Of a stretch of DNA of 23,658 bases, positions 1 through 8,471 are shown in pieces. How positions within the stretch are numbered: the stretch's first letter is position 1; each line of letters opens with the position of its first letter. The translations under genes were made by a program, and so were the position numbers. The notes under the pieces are model-generated. The model did not search any database and was not told the origin of the DNA. It worked only from the letters and a program-made list of their open reading frames with translations. This DNA comes from a virus. The stretch is from positions 1-23,658 of IMG/VR virus record IMGVR_UViG_3300033183_000185; one strand, given 5' to 3'.

Positions 1-1208
1 ACACCCTCCAGGGCATAGGCCCACATCTCGCTCCCAGGCGTTTGCGCTTTGTCAGACACCCAATCATACAGAACATTCATTCTGTTCTTGGTGACAGATA
101 GCTGGTTCTGCAAAAACCGTTGCTTGGTCGGCGTCTTGCCTTCCATGCGCTTCAACATAAAGCTGTCCAGGGTATCCTCGAGGAACCTAAACCCGGCGTT
201 AGGGTTTGGCCCCAGGATCTCCATGATCGCAATGTCCCGAGACATAGCATCGATGTGGCCCATCATAATATCAAACGGCTCACCCATCCCGAACTTTTCA
301 TTGTACTGCATCCAGGAGTCACCATCCTTGAACACCAAGAACCTGTGATGATTGTACTTCTTGCCAATCGCGCCAGAGCCTCGATACTTTCCAGCCTGGC
401 GTTTGTTCGCCCCTTCCATCGATATGCTTTCATATGCATCACGCAATGCTGCCTCGAGGTTAGGAGAAACCTGGATACGGCCTTCTGGATCTGTATTGCT
501 TAGAACCTTAAACGGTAACTGCGTCTTACGATCGATCATTTTATCGACGTTAAGCAATGGCAATATTTCATCGCGCCAGGCTTCGTATCCAGCCGCTCTG
601 ACCGAGATAGAGTTGTGGCGCTGTGGTAAGCCCCATCCTTCTAGGAACGGGATTGTGGACCCGGCTGCATTCGCTCGTAAGCGTAGGTATTCCGTAGCTT
701 CTGCCCAGGCTTTTGCTAGTTGCTTGGCCGCTGTGTTGCCACTGTCCTTGCCAAACAATTCAGTTAGCATGTCCTTTTGTGTCGCCTTGTTCCTGGTCGA
801 GCTAAGGAAATTGCGGCGGAAACTGACAAGAACATCAGTCATTCGGGACATGGCCATACCTCGAACGGTATCCTTTAGCCCCTCGATGTCCGGGTGTTTG
901 GACCGCACATCAAAGTCGAAAACACTTGTGAATGCTGCGTATATGTTGCCACCCTCGGCCTCATTGATCCGCTTCTTTAGATTTACCTGTGCCTGGATCT
1001 GCTTTAGACGCACCCGCTTGCGCTCTTTGACAGCAATGTTTAGCGCCTTGTTCGCCTCTGTCGTGGCTTTACTTGCCGCCGGACCTGGACCCATTTGCTT
1101 GTTGTAGCTTTCATAGAGGGTATCGAATAGCTCGAGCGCTTCATTCGCCTGGTCCTGGCTAATCACCCCAGATGTTACGCCGCCCTGAATACACGCTTTA
1201 TAACTCAT
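1..1208 (-). CDS. Large internal virion/ejection protein, C-terminus outside window
   Basis: The reading frame opens at ATG 1206-1208 and runs without a stop to the left edge, giving about 402 residues of a longer protein that begins MSYKACIQGG. Its ATG overlaps the TGA stop of the upstream 1313-residue gene (ATGA), so translation is probably coupled. The visible part is soluble, rich in charged helices, with no signal peptide or membrane segment. A short helical N-terminus (GVISQDQANEALELFDTLYE) is followed by a Lys/Arg/Gln-rich stretch at about residues 48-80. I recognise no catalytic motif in the visible part. Position at the end of the ejection cluster suggests it takes the place of the C-terminal part of a T7 gp16-like ejection protein. 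That role is inferred from gene order, not from a motif; the missing part could hold a lytic or other domain. Confidence 0.8.
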   Translation of the reverse strand, partial: MSYKACIQGGVTSGVISQDQANEALELFDTLYESYNKQMGPGPAASKATTEANKALNIAVKERKRVRLKQIQAQVNLKKRINEAEGGNIYAAFTSVFDFDVRSKHPDIEGLKDTVRGMAMSRMTDVLVSFRRNFLSSTRNKATQKDMLTELFGKDSGNTAAKQLAKAWAEATEYLRLRANAAGSTIPFLEGWGLPQRHNSISVRAAGYEAWRDEILPLLNVDKMIDRKTQLPFKVLSNTDPEGRIQVSPNLEAALRDAYESISMEGANKRQAGKYRGSGAIGKKYNHHRFLVFKDGDSWMQYNEKFGMGEPFDIMMGHIDAMSRDIAIMEILGPNPNAGFRFLEDTLDSFMLKRMEGKTPTKQRFLQNQLSVTKNRMNVLYDWVSDKAQTPGSEMWAYALEG

Positions 1209-4200
1209 ATCTGGCACACCTCTAGCTGTTTAAGGAAATCGTCCTCATCCTTGACCATCTGCTTGATTTCCGATATCGTATTGGTGGACACGTTACCATC
1301 TTCATCTTCGAGGCGGATCAACATGTCCGGATCATCAAATAAATCGGCTGTTCTCGCCTCATCGAATAACGATCCTTCTGGCATAGGATCGGTTCGACCT
1401 GTAAGCAGATCATCCATTTTTCTTTGCGCCAGCTCTCGGTCTGAGATACGCTCGGCACCAGGAATCACAACTTGCTCACCAGCGGCAGTAAGTTCTGTTG
1501 TCGTATATTCGGTGCGCAATTCAACGTCAGTAACAGGAGGAACATCCATGCGTTGGTTTATGATGGACGGGGATACACCCGTAGTTGTCTCATCAGATAA
1601 TACATTTGCCCTGGCTTGGGGCGATGGCGATTGGGCGCCCATAGATCCAGATGTCGTATTCACAGACGAAAGATCCCCAGAGGTAGACGAGAAACGAGCT
1701 TTGATTTCGTCCATGGTCATGGGTGCTGATTGGCTCAAGCTGCCAATGAACGCTTTGAACTCATCGTCTAAATCTTCTTGAACCGCGCCATACTTAACTA
1801 GCTGGCGATCCTGGGCTTCCAGGCGCATCTCCGGTGTGATCGCTGGGTCTTTCAATCCAAAGGCTTCATAGTAGTCGTGGCCGCTCCAGCCTGGCATATA
1901 TCCCTCATCGCCAGGTTTCTTGCCAATCCCCAGGTCACTTGCGTTTTCTGGCAAGTGTTGGTGCGTAACAACAGATCGATCGCCCTTGGCCTCGAGCATA
2001 CCAGGCACCCAAAGCTGCACCTCACCCATTGTGTTATCTTCGAAAATAACATTGAGCTTTGCATCGAAGTATCCAAGCGGCGTAAACTCAAACCCTTCGT
2101 TAATAACGTGCAAGCCTCGATCGGCCAAAGCATTCACAACCTTGTCTAGCTCATCTACCTTTTCAATAATAAACCCTGTCCGGGCAATATCTGTCAGGCC
2201 ACCAAAACGATATGATCCATCTGCATTTGTATATTTACGGTCTAATTTTGCTTGCGCTCGTTCTCGACTTTTCACTTTGGGCTGAGAAACAAAGATCCCC
2301 AATTCTTCGGCAATGCTTTCTGCAATTCCGGCCAACTCACGGTGATTTTTCTCACCACGTTCCAAGGCTTCATCTAAAGATTTGTTAGGACTTCTGCTTT
2401 TTTGCTCTCTCGAAAATACGTCAAACTCTGTCTGATCCGCTTCCTGGACATTAACAATCCGGCGCTTGGGCTTCTTGGGTGTCACCCCATCTTTCTCAAA
2501 CTTAACCTCTGGCTTTAGGATCTTACCCATCGCTTTGCTTTGCGTAGCTGCGGCGAACTCCTCCATCGTAAGCACTCTTGCCGGAAGCGTTGGCATTCCG
2601 GCTTCTGTGGCCACTGCATAGGTGCTGTTACCATCGAGCAATGAGTAAGTGCCATCACCATCATCATGTACTTGCAAAGGGCCGCGCTTAGTCATGCGCT
2701 GATCTTCTGGGATTAACCCTAGTTCGCTCTTTGCGGTCGTAACCATGAACTGCTTACTGTTTTCGATACCGTCCGGCCTTGCCCTCATCGGCTTAATTAG
2801 GCTTGTTGGGATCTCGACCCCATCCTCTAGGTCCAGGTAGTAACGATAATCTGGGACAATCTCATCGTTTGCGATCATCTCGCTCATTTCTTTTTGCGTA
2901 GGAAACTTCTTACCATCGTCTCCAAAGATATCGCGCTCTAGTCGCTCGATCTCTCTAACTGTTCCTTCTCCGCCTGGTTCTGCGAACTCAGTAATTTCCT
3001 GTTGCGGTTCGCTCTTATTCGTGCTGACTTCATTCGGAGGTTGGAAAGTGCGCTCGACATCGCTTCGTGATACCCGGTCAAAATCGCCCGCTTCAATTGC
3101 TCCTCGGATATCCCCGACGAATCGATCGGTGGCGGCGTTAAAATTTCCGTCTTGCTTTGCTGCCCTGGCTGCGTTGTTGAGGGCATCGGAGAGAGGTCCC
3201 TTTCGGTTGGCTGTGGCTTGGAGGAAGGCAATGGCTTGCGCATCGTTACTGACCCTTTTCTGGTTTGCATCGCGCTCGATCTTGTTACCCTCTGCCTCGA
3301 GCCGTGACGCATTCTTGTTGATGTTAGCAAAGGCCGCCTTGTCGCGTTTGATCTGATTGATTGCACCGCTTAGGATCTTAGCCCGTTCTGCATACAAGCT
3401 TTCAACTACCTGTTGCTCACCAAACAGATCCACTGTTGTCGTTGTTTCCTTGGGCGCAGCCGCCACCTGACGAGCGACCGCTTCGGCCTCGACCAGGCTA
3501 TCAGGTTTTACCTGGCGCAATACTTTGAGCGCTGGAACGTGTAGCTCTTTATCGTCAATAACTGCACCGACAACACCCGCAAACTTCTCATCGACATAGC
3601 CCTGTTCTACCAGGTCATAAGCTTCATCATCTAATCGTGCCAAATTTTTAGCATGTTGGACAAGCGCTGACTTTGGCGGCAAGTTGTCTAGCCGTGATGG
3701 ATCTATCTTTAATGCTGTCGCTGCATCGAGGGCTGTACCTGTCCCCTCTGCAATGTTTTTCATCGCTGCATCTAGGCGCACCGAAAGCTCGGTATGACCA
3801 TCGACTTCACGCTTTAGGGTGCCATACAAAACAATATTCTGGCTGGGATCTTTTGACATAATGCGACGAGCAAGCCCCAGGCGTTGGTGGCCATCTGCAA
3901 TTACCCGGCGACCGTTTGCATACTCAAACACCATAACGTCCCCGGCTGCGTCATAGTCCCATTCTTTCACGCCCTGCAATCTTTCGGTCACACCGAACTC
4001 ATCACCACCACGTTTAAACTGAAACACTGCCGCATCAACTTCGAGATCCGTAACATTGAACTTATATCTGCGCCCGTCCAGGTTATCTAAATCTCCAGCG
4101 CCCCTTGCCTCTAGCTGTGGCTCGAGCTTGTTGGGGTCTACAAGCGCGACAGGTTCCTCTGGGATCTCAATCCGTTGATTAGCTTGTAGCGCTCTATGCG

Positions 4201-5146
4201 CCTGGTCTAATCGTTGCTGATGCTCAAACGCTGCTAGGGCTTCCGAACTATGATCAAACCCGGTAAGTGGGTTGCTGTCCTGGATCTGGTCTTGCGTGTC
4301 TAATGCAGTTGCCAAGGCTCGATCTTCTGCGGGAATTGCATCAGGTCTGGCCTTGGCAATAGCCTCCCAGCCCTTCTTAGCTTGCGCTACAGTGAGGCTT
4401 CCCACTTCCTTAGTTAGACCTACCCCGGTTGCTATTCCCCGCCCTGCAAGCGGCAGTCCGGCGCCGAACGCTGCGTTTAGACCTATGTTTATTGCAAACT
4501 GTTCGCCTGTGTATTCCAGGCCAAGCTCATCATACCATCGAGCGACATCTACCTCAGAAAATGCACCGACCCCAGCGTTGATTGCTGCGTTCTGAAACAT
4601 TTGTTTCCATAGGGATTTAGACCATCCACCAAACGGCATTGTGATTGCTGTGGAAGGATCACCAAATCCAGAGAAAACTTGTCCGGTAAATCGCATAGAT
4701 GCTGCAACAAATCCTGGGTTTAATTCTGCATTCTCTGCTAGATCACGCTCATATGACTGCTTGATCTCTAGCGCCCGCTGGTTGATAGCTTCGGGCTTGA
4801 TGGCGTCATATAGCTCCGCCGATATGCTATCTTTGTTTTGCTCCGCCCAATCGTAGATCTTTTGCTCTGCTTTTTTTGCCAGGAGCGGATCGCTACCAAA
4901 ACCTGTCAGCATCATGCCCGTGCCGAACGTCGAGGGGTTCTCGAAAGTTTCACCATATTCGCTTTCGATCTCGTCAATGATTGGCCCCCAGACTTCCTGG
5001 CGGTTGAACCAATAAGAGTTAGACCCGGAACCACCGCCGTATAACGCCGCATTGAAGCCAGCTTTTAAGGTATCAAAGTTGTTGGGAATGCTGATGTTAG
5101 AGCCTTCCCCTGGCATAAGCGGTTTTGGTTCACGTTCAAAAAACAT
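1205..5146 (-). CDS. Polyvalent ejection protein: ParB-like + ParB-like + RelA/SpoT-like domains
   Basis: This is a 1313-residue multidomain protein in the ejection cluster. Residues 1-350 resemble the N-terminal part of podovirus internal virion proteins, with a Gly/Ala-rich, weakly hydrophobic stretch near 210-240. A ParB/DdrB-like domain spans about 360-500; it has the D418-G-H-Q-R422 motif and the family-typical EGTGTALDAA helix. A second ParB-like domain lies at about 770-860 with D838-G-N840. A RelA/SpoT-like nucleotidyltransferase domain spans about 925-1050: KSRERAQAKL at 959-968, metal-ligand candidate D986 in LTDIARTG, GY at 1025-1026, and E1042 in EVQLW. The C-terminus is acidic and low complexity. 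The start ATG overlaps the upstream TAA by one base, and the stop overlaps the next ATG. Such chains match the polyvalent proteins known from phages and conjugative elements, thought to enter the host with the DNA. Whether either activity is retained cannot be seen here. Confidence 0.85.
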   Translation of the reverse strand: MFFEREPKPLMPGEGSNISIPNNFDTLKAGFNAALYGGGSGSNSYWFNRQEVWGPIIDEIESEYGETFENPSTFGTGMMLTGFGSDPLLAKKAEQKIYDWAEQNKDSISAELYDAIKPEAINQRALEIKQSYERDLAENAELNPGFVAASMRFTGQVFSGFGDPSTAITMPFGGWSKSLWKQMFQNAAINAGVGAFSEVDVARWYDELGLEYTGEQFAINIGLNAAFGAGLPLAGRGIATGVGLTKEVGSLTVAQAKKGWEAIAKARPDAIPAEDRALATALDTQDQIQDSNPLTGFDHSSEALAAFEHQQRLDQAHRALQANQRIEIPEEPVALVDPNKLEPQLEARGAGDLDNLDGRRYKFNVTDLEVDAAVFQFKRGGDEFGVTERLQGVKEWDYDAAGDVMVFEYANGRRVIADGHQRLGLARRIMSKDPSQNIVLYGTLKREVDGHTELSVRLDAAMKNIAEGTGTALDAATALKIDPSRLDNLPPKSALVQHAKNLARLDDEAYDLVEQGYVDEKFAGVVGAVIDDKELHVPALKVLRQVKPDSLVEAEAVARQVAAAPKETTTTVDLFGEQQVVESLYAERAKILSGAINQIKRDKAAFANINKNASRLEAEGNKIERDANQKRVSNDAQAIAFLQATANRKGPLSDALNNAARAAKQDGNFNAATDRFVGDIRGAIEAGDFDRVSRSDVERTFQPPNEVSTNKSEPQQEITEFAEPGGEGTVREIERLERDIFGDDGKKFPTQKEMSEMIANDEIVPDYRYYLDLEDGVEIPTSLIKPMRARPDGIENSKQFMVTTAKSELGLIPEDQRMTKRGPLQVHDDGDGTYSLLDGNSTYAVATEAGMPTLPARVLTMEEFAAATQSKAMGKILKPEVKFEKDGVTPKKPKRRIVNVQEADQTEFDVFSREQKSRSPNKSLDEALERGEKNHRELAGIAESIAEELGIFVSQPKVKSRERAQAKLDRKYTNADGSYRFGGLTDIARTGFIIEKVDELDKVVNALADRGLHVINEGFEFTPLGYFDAKLNVIFEDNTMGEVQLWVPGMLEAKGDRSVVTHQHLPENASDLGIGKKPGDEGYMPGWSGHDYYEAFGLKDPAITPEMRLEAQDRQLVKYGAVQEDLDDEFKAFIGSLSQSAPMTMDEIKARFSSTSGDLSSVNTTSGSMGAQSPSPQARANVLSDETTTGVSPSIINQRMDVPPVTDVELRTEYTTTELTAAGEQVVIPGAERISDRELAQRKMDDLLTGRTDPMPEGSLFDEARTADLFDDPDMLIRLEDEDGNVSTNTISEIKQMVKDEDDFLKQLEVCQI

Positions 5147-8025
5147 TATTGAGCCTCATCCAACTTTTTAAGATTGATAGTAAACCGCTCTCGTTCACTC
5201 GGATCATTTGGGTTTGATGGGAAACTTAATGGCACATCTGTCCCTGGATAATAGAACTCATATACATATCCTGTTTTTGGGTTGCCATTGAGCAAGCGCA
5301 TTTCAAACTTATCAGTAATGTTTCTTGTCCATCTTTCTGTTCTTTCCTCTCCTGTGATTGGGTCGGTTACAACCTTGGACGCTTCCATCGATCCCCTGAT
5401 TTGATTTAATATGGCGTCTTTATCTGGGCCTAGTGCATCAAAGTCAGGCAAGTTTGAAACAAGTGTAATGTTTTCTGGGCTAAGATTGGCCAGAACATTA
5501 TCCATTTCATATTCGCCAAACGCTTGCGGCATAATCGTAGCTACACCCCGGTACTCAAGAATGCCTCCAGTTTTATGATCCCCATATCTGTCATACACTG
5601 CACCAAGAGACATATTTAGGGCTTGCATATATTTATCAGGGTTGAAATCTATCTTCCCGTCCTTATCAACATCATCTGTATCATCTACCAACTCTGAATA
5701 GATGTACCCCGCAGCTTTCTTTAAGCCCTTCATCATCCCAGTATGATCTGACAAAACCGGATCTATCATCATTATGTGTACTGATTCAGTATTAGATTGA
5801 GTTAGACCGGGGACTTTTTTTCCAGCTACATCAACTTGATTTTTACCCTCGAGGATCATCATCGCATTCTGAGCGGTTGCCGGGTTCATCAGCAATGCAC
5901 CAGCAAAGCCATACGCGGGCTGATCCGGCGCAATTTCGCTCATCATCTGACGGGCAACGTCAATTCCTGCACCCTCAAACATTGCGCTTAGAATTGACAT
6001 CTGCGTAGTAACAGGTGTCCGGGCATTCTCTGCACCATCTAGCATCTGCAAAAATTGAGCGCGTTCAGCTTTGGTAAACAACTTATATTCGCCACCAAAC
6101 TTGGACTGGGCCATATCAGCAAAATGCTTACGTTGCTGGAACTGCTCTTTAATTCTAAGCTCGATCGTTTCCGGTGTGTCATCTTCCTGGAAGGTGAAGT
6201 CAAACGGTACAAACTCTAAATCAGATCCATCTTGCTTTTGGACGCCAACCTTAGCCGCATACAAAATAGGATCTGCCTCGACTTGCTTTTGACGTTCTGC
6301 AACAAACTCGAGCAACGTGTCACGCAAAACCATATTGTTACGCTGTGTAATTGGGTTTTGCTCTTGGATAACCCTTTGATTTAGCTCTTGCACGGCTTTA
6401 GCCATTTGCTCCTTGGACATACCGGGCAAAGCTTTTAGTAATGTCCGGGCATCGACTAGAAATTCCATCGCGTCTTGGATGGCTTCATATTTATCTGTTC
6501 GATACTCAATCGGGATCTCCCCAAGACCCGCTATAAGATCAGAGATCTGCGCATTGTTTGGCATCTCATTGATGTTTGTCGCTCTTTCGAATATCGCATT
6601 TAGCACAGTAACCTGGTCACTCAGATCAGATACCTTGCTTGACCACATCGCAGTTTTTTCTTTTCGTTTTTCGTGAGCAATTCGCTGTTGCTCCGCGACA
6701 ATCTCATCCATCGTTGTAATTGCACTGTTAGTCAGTGCAGTTATTTTTTCTTCCAGGGCAATATCTTCTGCAATCTTTGCATCTTCGATAGCTTTGGCGG
6801 AGGCAAATAGTTTCTGCATCATGTTCGACACTTCGACCTCGAACACCGTATCCGCTCCCTCTCCCTCGTAACCAGGAATGCCTTGCTCTTTTATAATATC
6901 AATTGCATCGGCTAATTCTTCTGAACTCATCTTTTTCCAATTGTCCAAATTGGCAGCGATAAGTTTTAGATCTGCCTGGGCTTGGCGATTTTCTGCACTG
7001 AACACACCGTTTGTTTCAATACGGGTATCCATGTTTGTAAACCATTCCGCATCCGGCATCTTGCCACCATTTAGGGCAATCTTTTGCTTTTCTGAAATAT
7101 CCGCAGCAATAGATCTAGCTTCCCCCTCTGAGGCTCGGATTTTTACATTAAGAACGGTTTGAGCTTTGTTCGCAAACTGTAGGTCTTTTGTATAAGTACC
7201 CGTGATGCTGCGCTTTCCTGTAACGATATTATCTATAAATTGCTCAAGATCTTCTGCGTTGGAGTTCTGGATTTTATACGAAACCCACTGTTCCTCCGCT
7301 GCTTCTCTGGTAGCTGCCGCCCAGGCATCGGCCTTCTCTTGTGACCATCCTTGGTTTTCAACATAGTCTTTCGCCTTGATTGCAATCGACATGTTTAGAA
7401 CCCCGGTGTCTGCATCTTGGCCATACAGAGCCGGGATCTCTTTGATAATTGTCATCGCATCATTGCGACCGACCTCAGTACGCCGCGCGGCTGCAATCTG
7501 CGCTTGCTTCTTGATGTACCAATCAGAATAACGCAGCCCGGCTTTTTCACTTGCGGTAGATAGGTTCGAGCGCAAATTCCCCGCCGCTATTGGGTCGATG
7601 GTTGCAAGTGTTGCCGCATAACCGTCTGTAAGATCCGCAAGTTGCGCCTGGACCTGGGTGAATGGCGTTACGTTGCGCTCGGCCTCATCCAAGATCTTTG
7701 TAATCTGTAGCTCTGCATCATTCTGTATTTCTGTTTGCGCAATACGATTGGCTGCTTCATATGCGGTTTTTTCTTCCAACCCTCTTGGGCCGCCCTGGGC
7801 TTGTAGTTGCTCCAGTAGTGGTTGCGCACCCTCAGTGCGAACCCGCTCGAGGCCAGACTGTACCGCTTCTTCCTCTGCTTTTTTATAAAGGAAGTCACCC
7901 ATGCGATCGAACGCCTGGGACATGGCTTGCCCAGAGCGAGTTTGACCACGATAACCAGCGTAATCTATGTCTTGGAACTGTCTAGGTCTTACGCCTAATC
8001 TCTGGTAACGTGGTAGCTTGCCCAT
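5146..8025 (-). CDS. Internal virion/ejection protein, T7 gp15-like by position
   Basis: A 959-residue soluble, mostly helical protein with no signal peptide or membrane segment. The N-terminus is short and basic (MGKLPRYQRLGVRPRQ); the rest is rich in Glu, Ala, Gln and Lys, with probable coiled-coil stretches at about 50-130 and 415-470. Its place between a gp14-like small protein and the very large ejection proteins is the place of T7 gp15, which forms part of the conduit that carries DNA across the cell envelope. It is longer than T7 gp15 (about 750 residues). No enzyme motif was found. The stop codon TAA shares one base with the start of the next gene, suggesting coupled translation in a fixed stoichiometry. 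Assignment rests on size, composition and gene order. Confidence 0.82.
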   Translation of the reverse strand: MGKLPRYQRLGVRPRQFQDIDYAGYRGQTRSGQAMSQAFDRMGDFLYKKAEEEAVQSGLERVRTEGAQPLLEQLQAQGGPRGLEEKTAYEAANRIAQTEIQNDAELQITKILDEAERNVTPFTQVQAQLADLTDGYAATLATIDPIAAGNLRSNLSTASEKAGLRYSDWYIKKQAQIAAARRTEVGRNDAMTIIKEIPALYGQDADTGVLNMSIAIKAKDYVENQGWSQEKADAWAAATREAAEEQWVSYKIQNSNAEDLEQFIDNIVTGKRSITGTYTKDLQFANKAQTVLNVKIRASEGEARSIAADISEKQKIALNGGKMPDAEWFTNMDTRIETNGVFSAENRQAQADLKLIAANLDNWKKMSSEELADAIDIIKEQGIPGYEGEGADTVFEVEVSNMMQKLFASAKAIEDAKIAEDIALEEKITALTNSAITTMDEIVAEQQRIAHEKRKEKTAMWSSKVSDLSDQVTVLNAIFERATNINEMPNNAQISDLIAGLGEIPIEYRTDKYEAIQDAMEFLVDARTLLKALPGMSKEQMAKAVQELNQRVIQEQNPITQRNNMVLRDTLLEFVAERQKQVEADPILYAAKVGVQKQDGSDLEFVPFDFTFQEDDTPETIELRIKEQFQQRKHFADMAQSKFGGEYKLFTKAERAQFLQMLDGAENARTPVTTQMSILSAMFEGAGIDVARQMMSEIAPDQPAYGFAGALLMNPATAQNAMMILEGKNQVDVAGKKVPGLTQSNTESVHIMMIDPVLSDHTGMMKGLKKAAGYIYSELVDDTDDVDKDGKIDFNPDKYMQALNMSLGAVYDRYGDHKTGGILEYRGVATIMPQAFGEYEMDNVLANLSPENITLVSNLPDFDALGPDKDAILNQIRGSMEASKVVTDPITGEERTERWTRNITDKFEMRLLNGNPKTGYVYEFYYPGTDVPLSFPSNPNDPSERERFTINLKKLDEAQ

Positions 8026-8036
8026 CTTTTAAAACC

Positions 8037-8468
8037 TTATAACTGTCCAAACTTGAATATTGCAGACCCTATTGTGCTGAATGCATTGTATCTAGCTGTA
8101 GTCATAGCGGCATCGCCAGCCATTCGATATTGATCTGCCTGTATCGCAGCTTGATTTTCTGCCAGAACTGCGTTGTCAGCCGAAGTATGAAACTCCCTCG
8201 CCGCTTCTGCCGTGTTAGCTGTAGCAATCGTATAAGCCGCGCCGCCTCCCTTTGCGCTTCTCGCAATGACTGCCGCCAAGTTATCATTTAATCTAGCAAG
8301 GACATCTGCGCCTTGTTGCTTGTAGGCAATTGCCTCGGATCTGCCTTTCATAATCGCATCCGCTGCTTTTGCATCATACATGCGCTGTTCAGCACGGCCG
8401 GCCTTCATTTGGCCCATCGCGCTCATCGCGCTTGTTGCTAAGAATAAAGGCGCTGCTACTGATGACAT
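8037..8468 (-). CDS. Small internal virion protein, T7 gp14-like
   Basis: A 143-residue Ala-rich protein. The N-terminus (SSVAAPLFLATSAMSAMGQM) is mildly hydrophobic and is followed by a long amphipathic helical region (about 22-130) with regularly spaced Ala, Gln and charged residues, including EAAREFHTSADNA. This composition and the position directly after tail tubular protein B and before two giant ejection proteins match the T7 gp14 class, the first ejected protein that enters the outer membrane. It is somewhat shorter than T7 gp14 (about 196 residues). The gene lies 3 bases after tail tubular B, and 11 bases separate it from the 959-residue gene. The function is known for the family; the assignment here is by resemblance and context. 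Confidence 0.78.
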   Translation of the reverse strand: MSSVAAPLFLATSAMSAMGQMKAGRAEQRMYDAKAADAIMKGRSEAIAYKQQGADVLARLNDNLAAVIARSAKGGGAAYTIATANTAEAAREFHTSADNAVLAENQAAIQADQYRMAGDAAMTTARYNAFSTIGSAIFKFGQL

Positions 8469-8471
8469 GAC

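Noticed and set aside
352-1107. Rightward 251-residue frame.
   Set aside because: It lies opposite the continuous leftward ejection-protein frame that reaches the window edge, has no ribosome site and low-complexity Arg/Ser/Leu composition typical of a shadow.
1271-1278. CGATATCG as further operators in coding DNA (also near 16448-16455).
   Set aside because: They lie in the middle of structural genes without promoter elements, most likely chance copies. They do show that the 8-mer alone is weak evidence.
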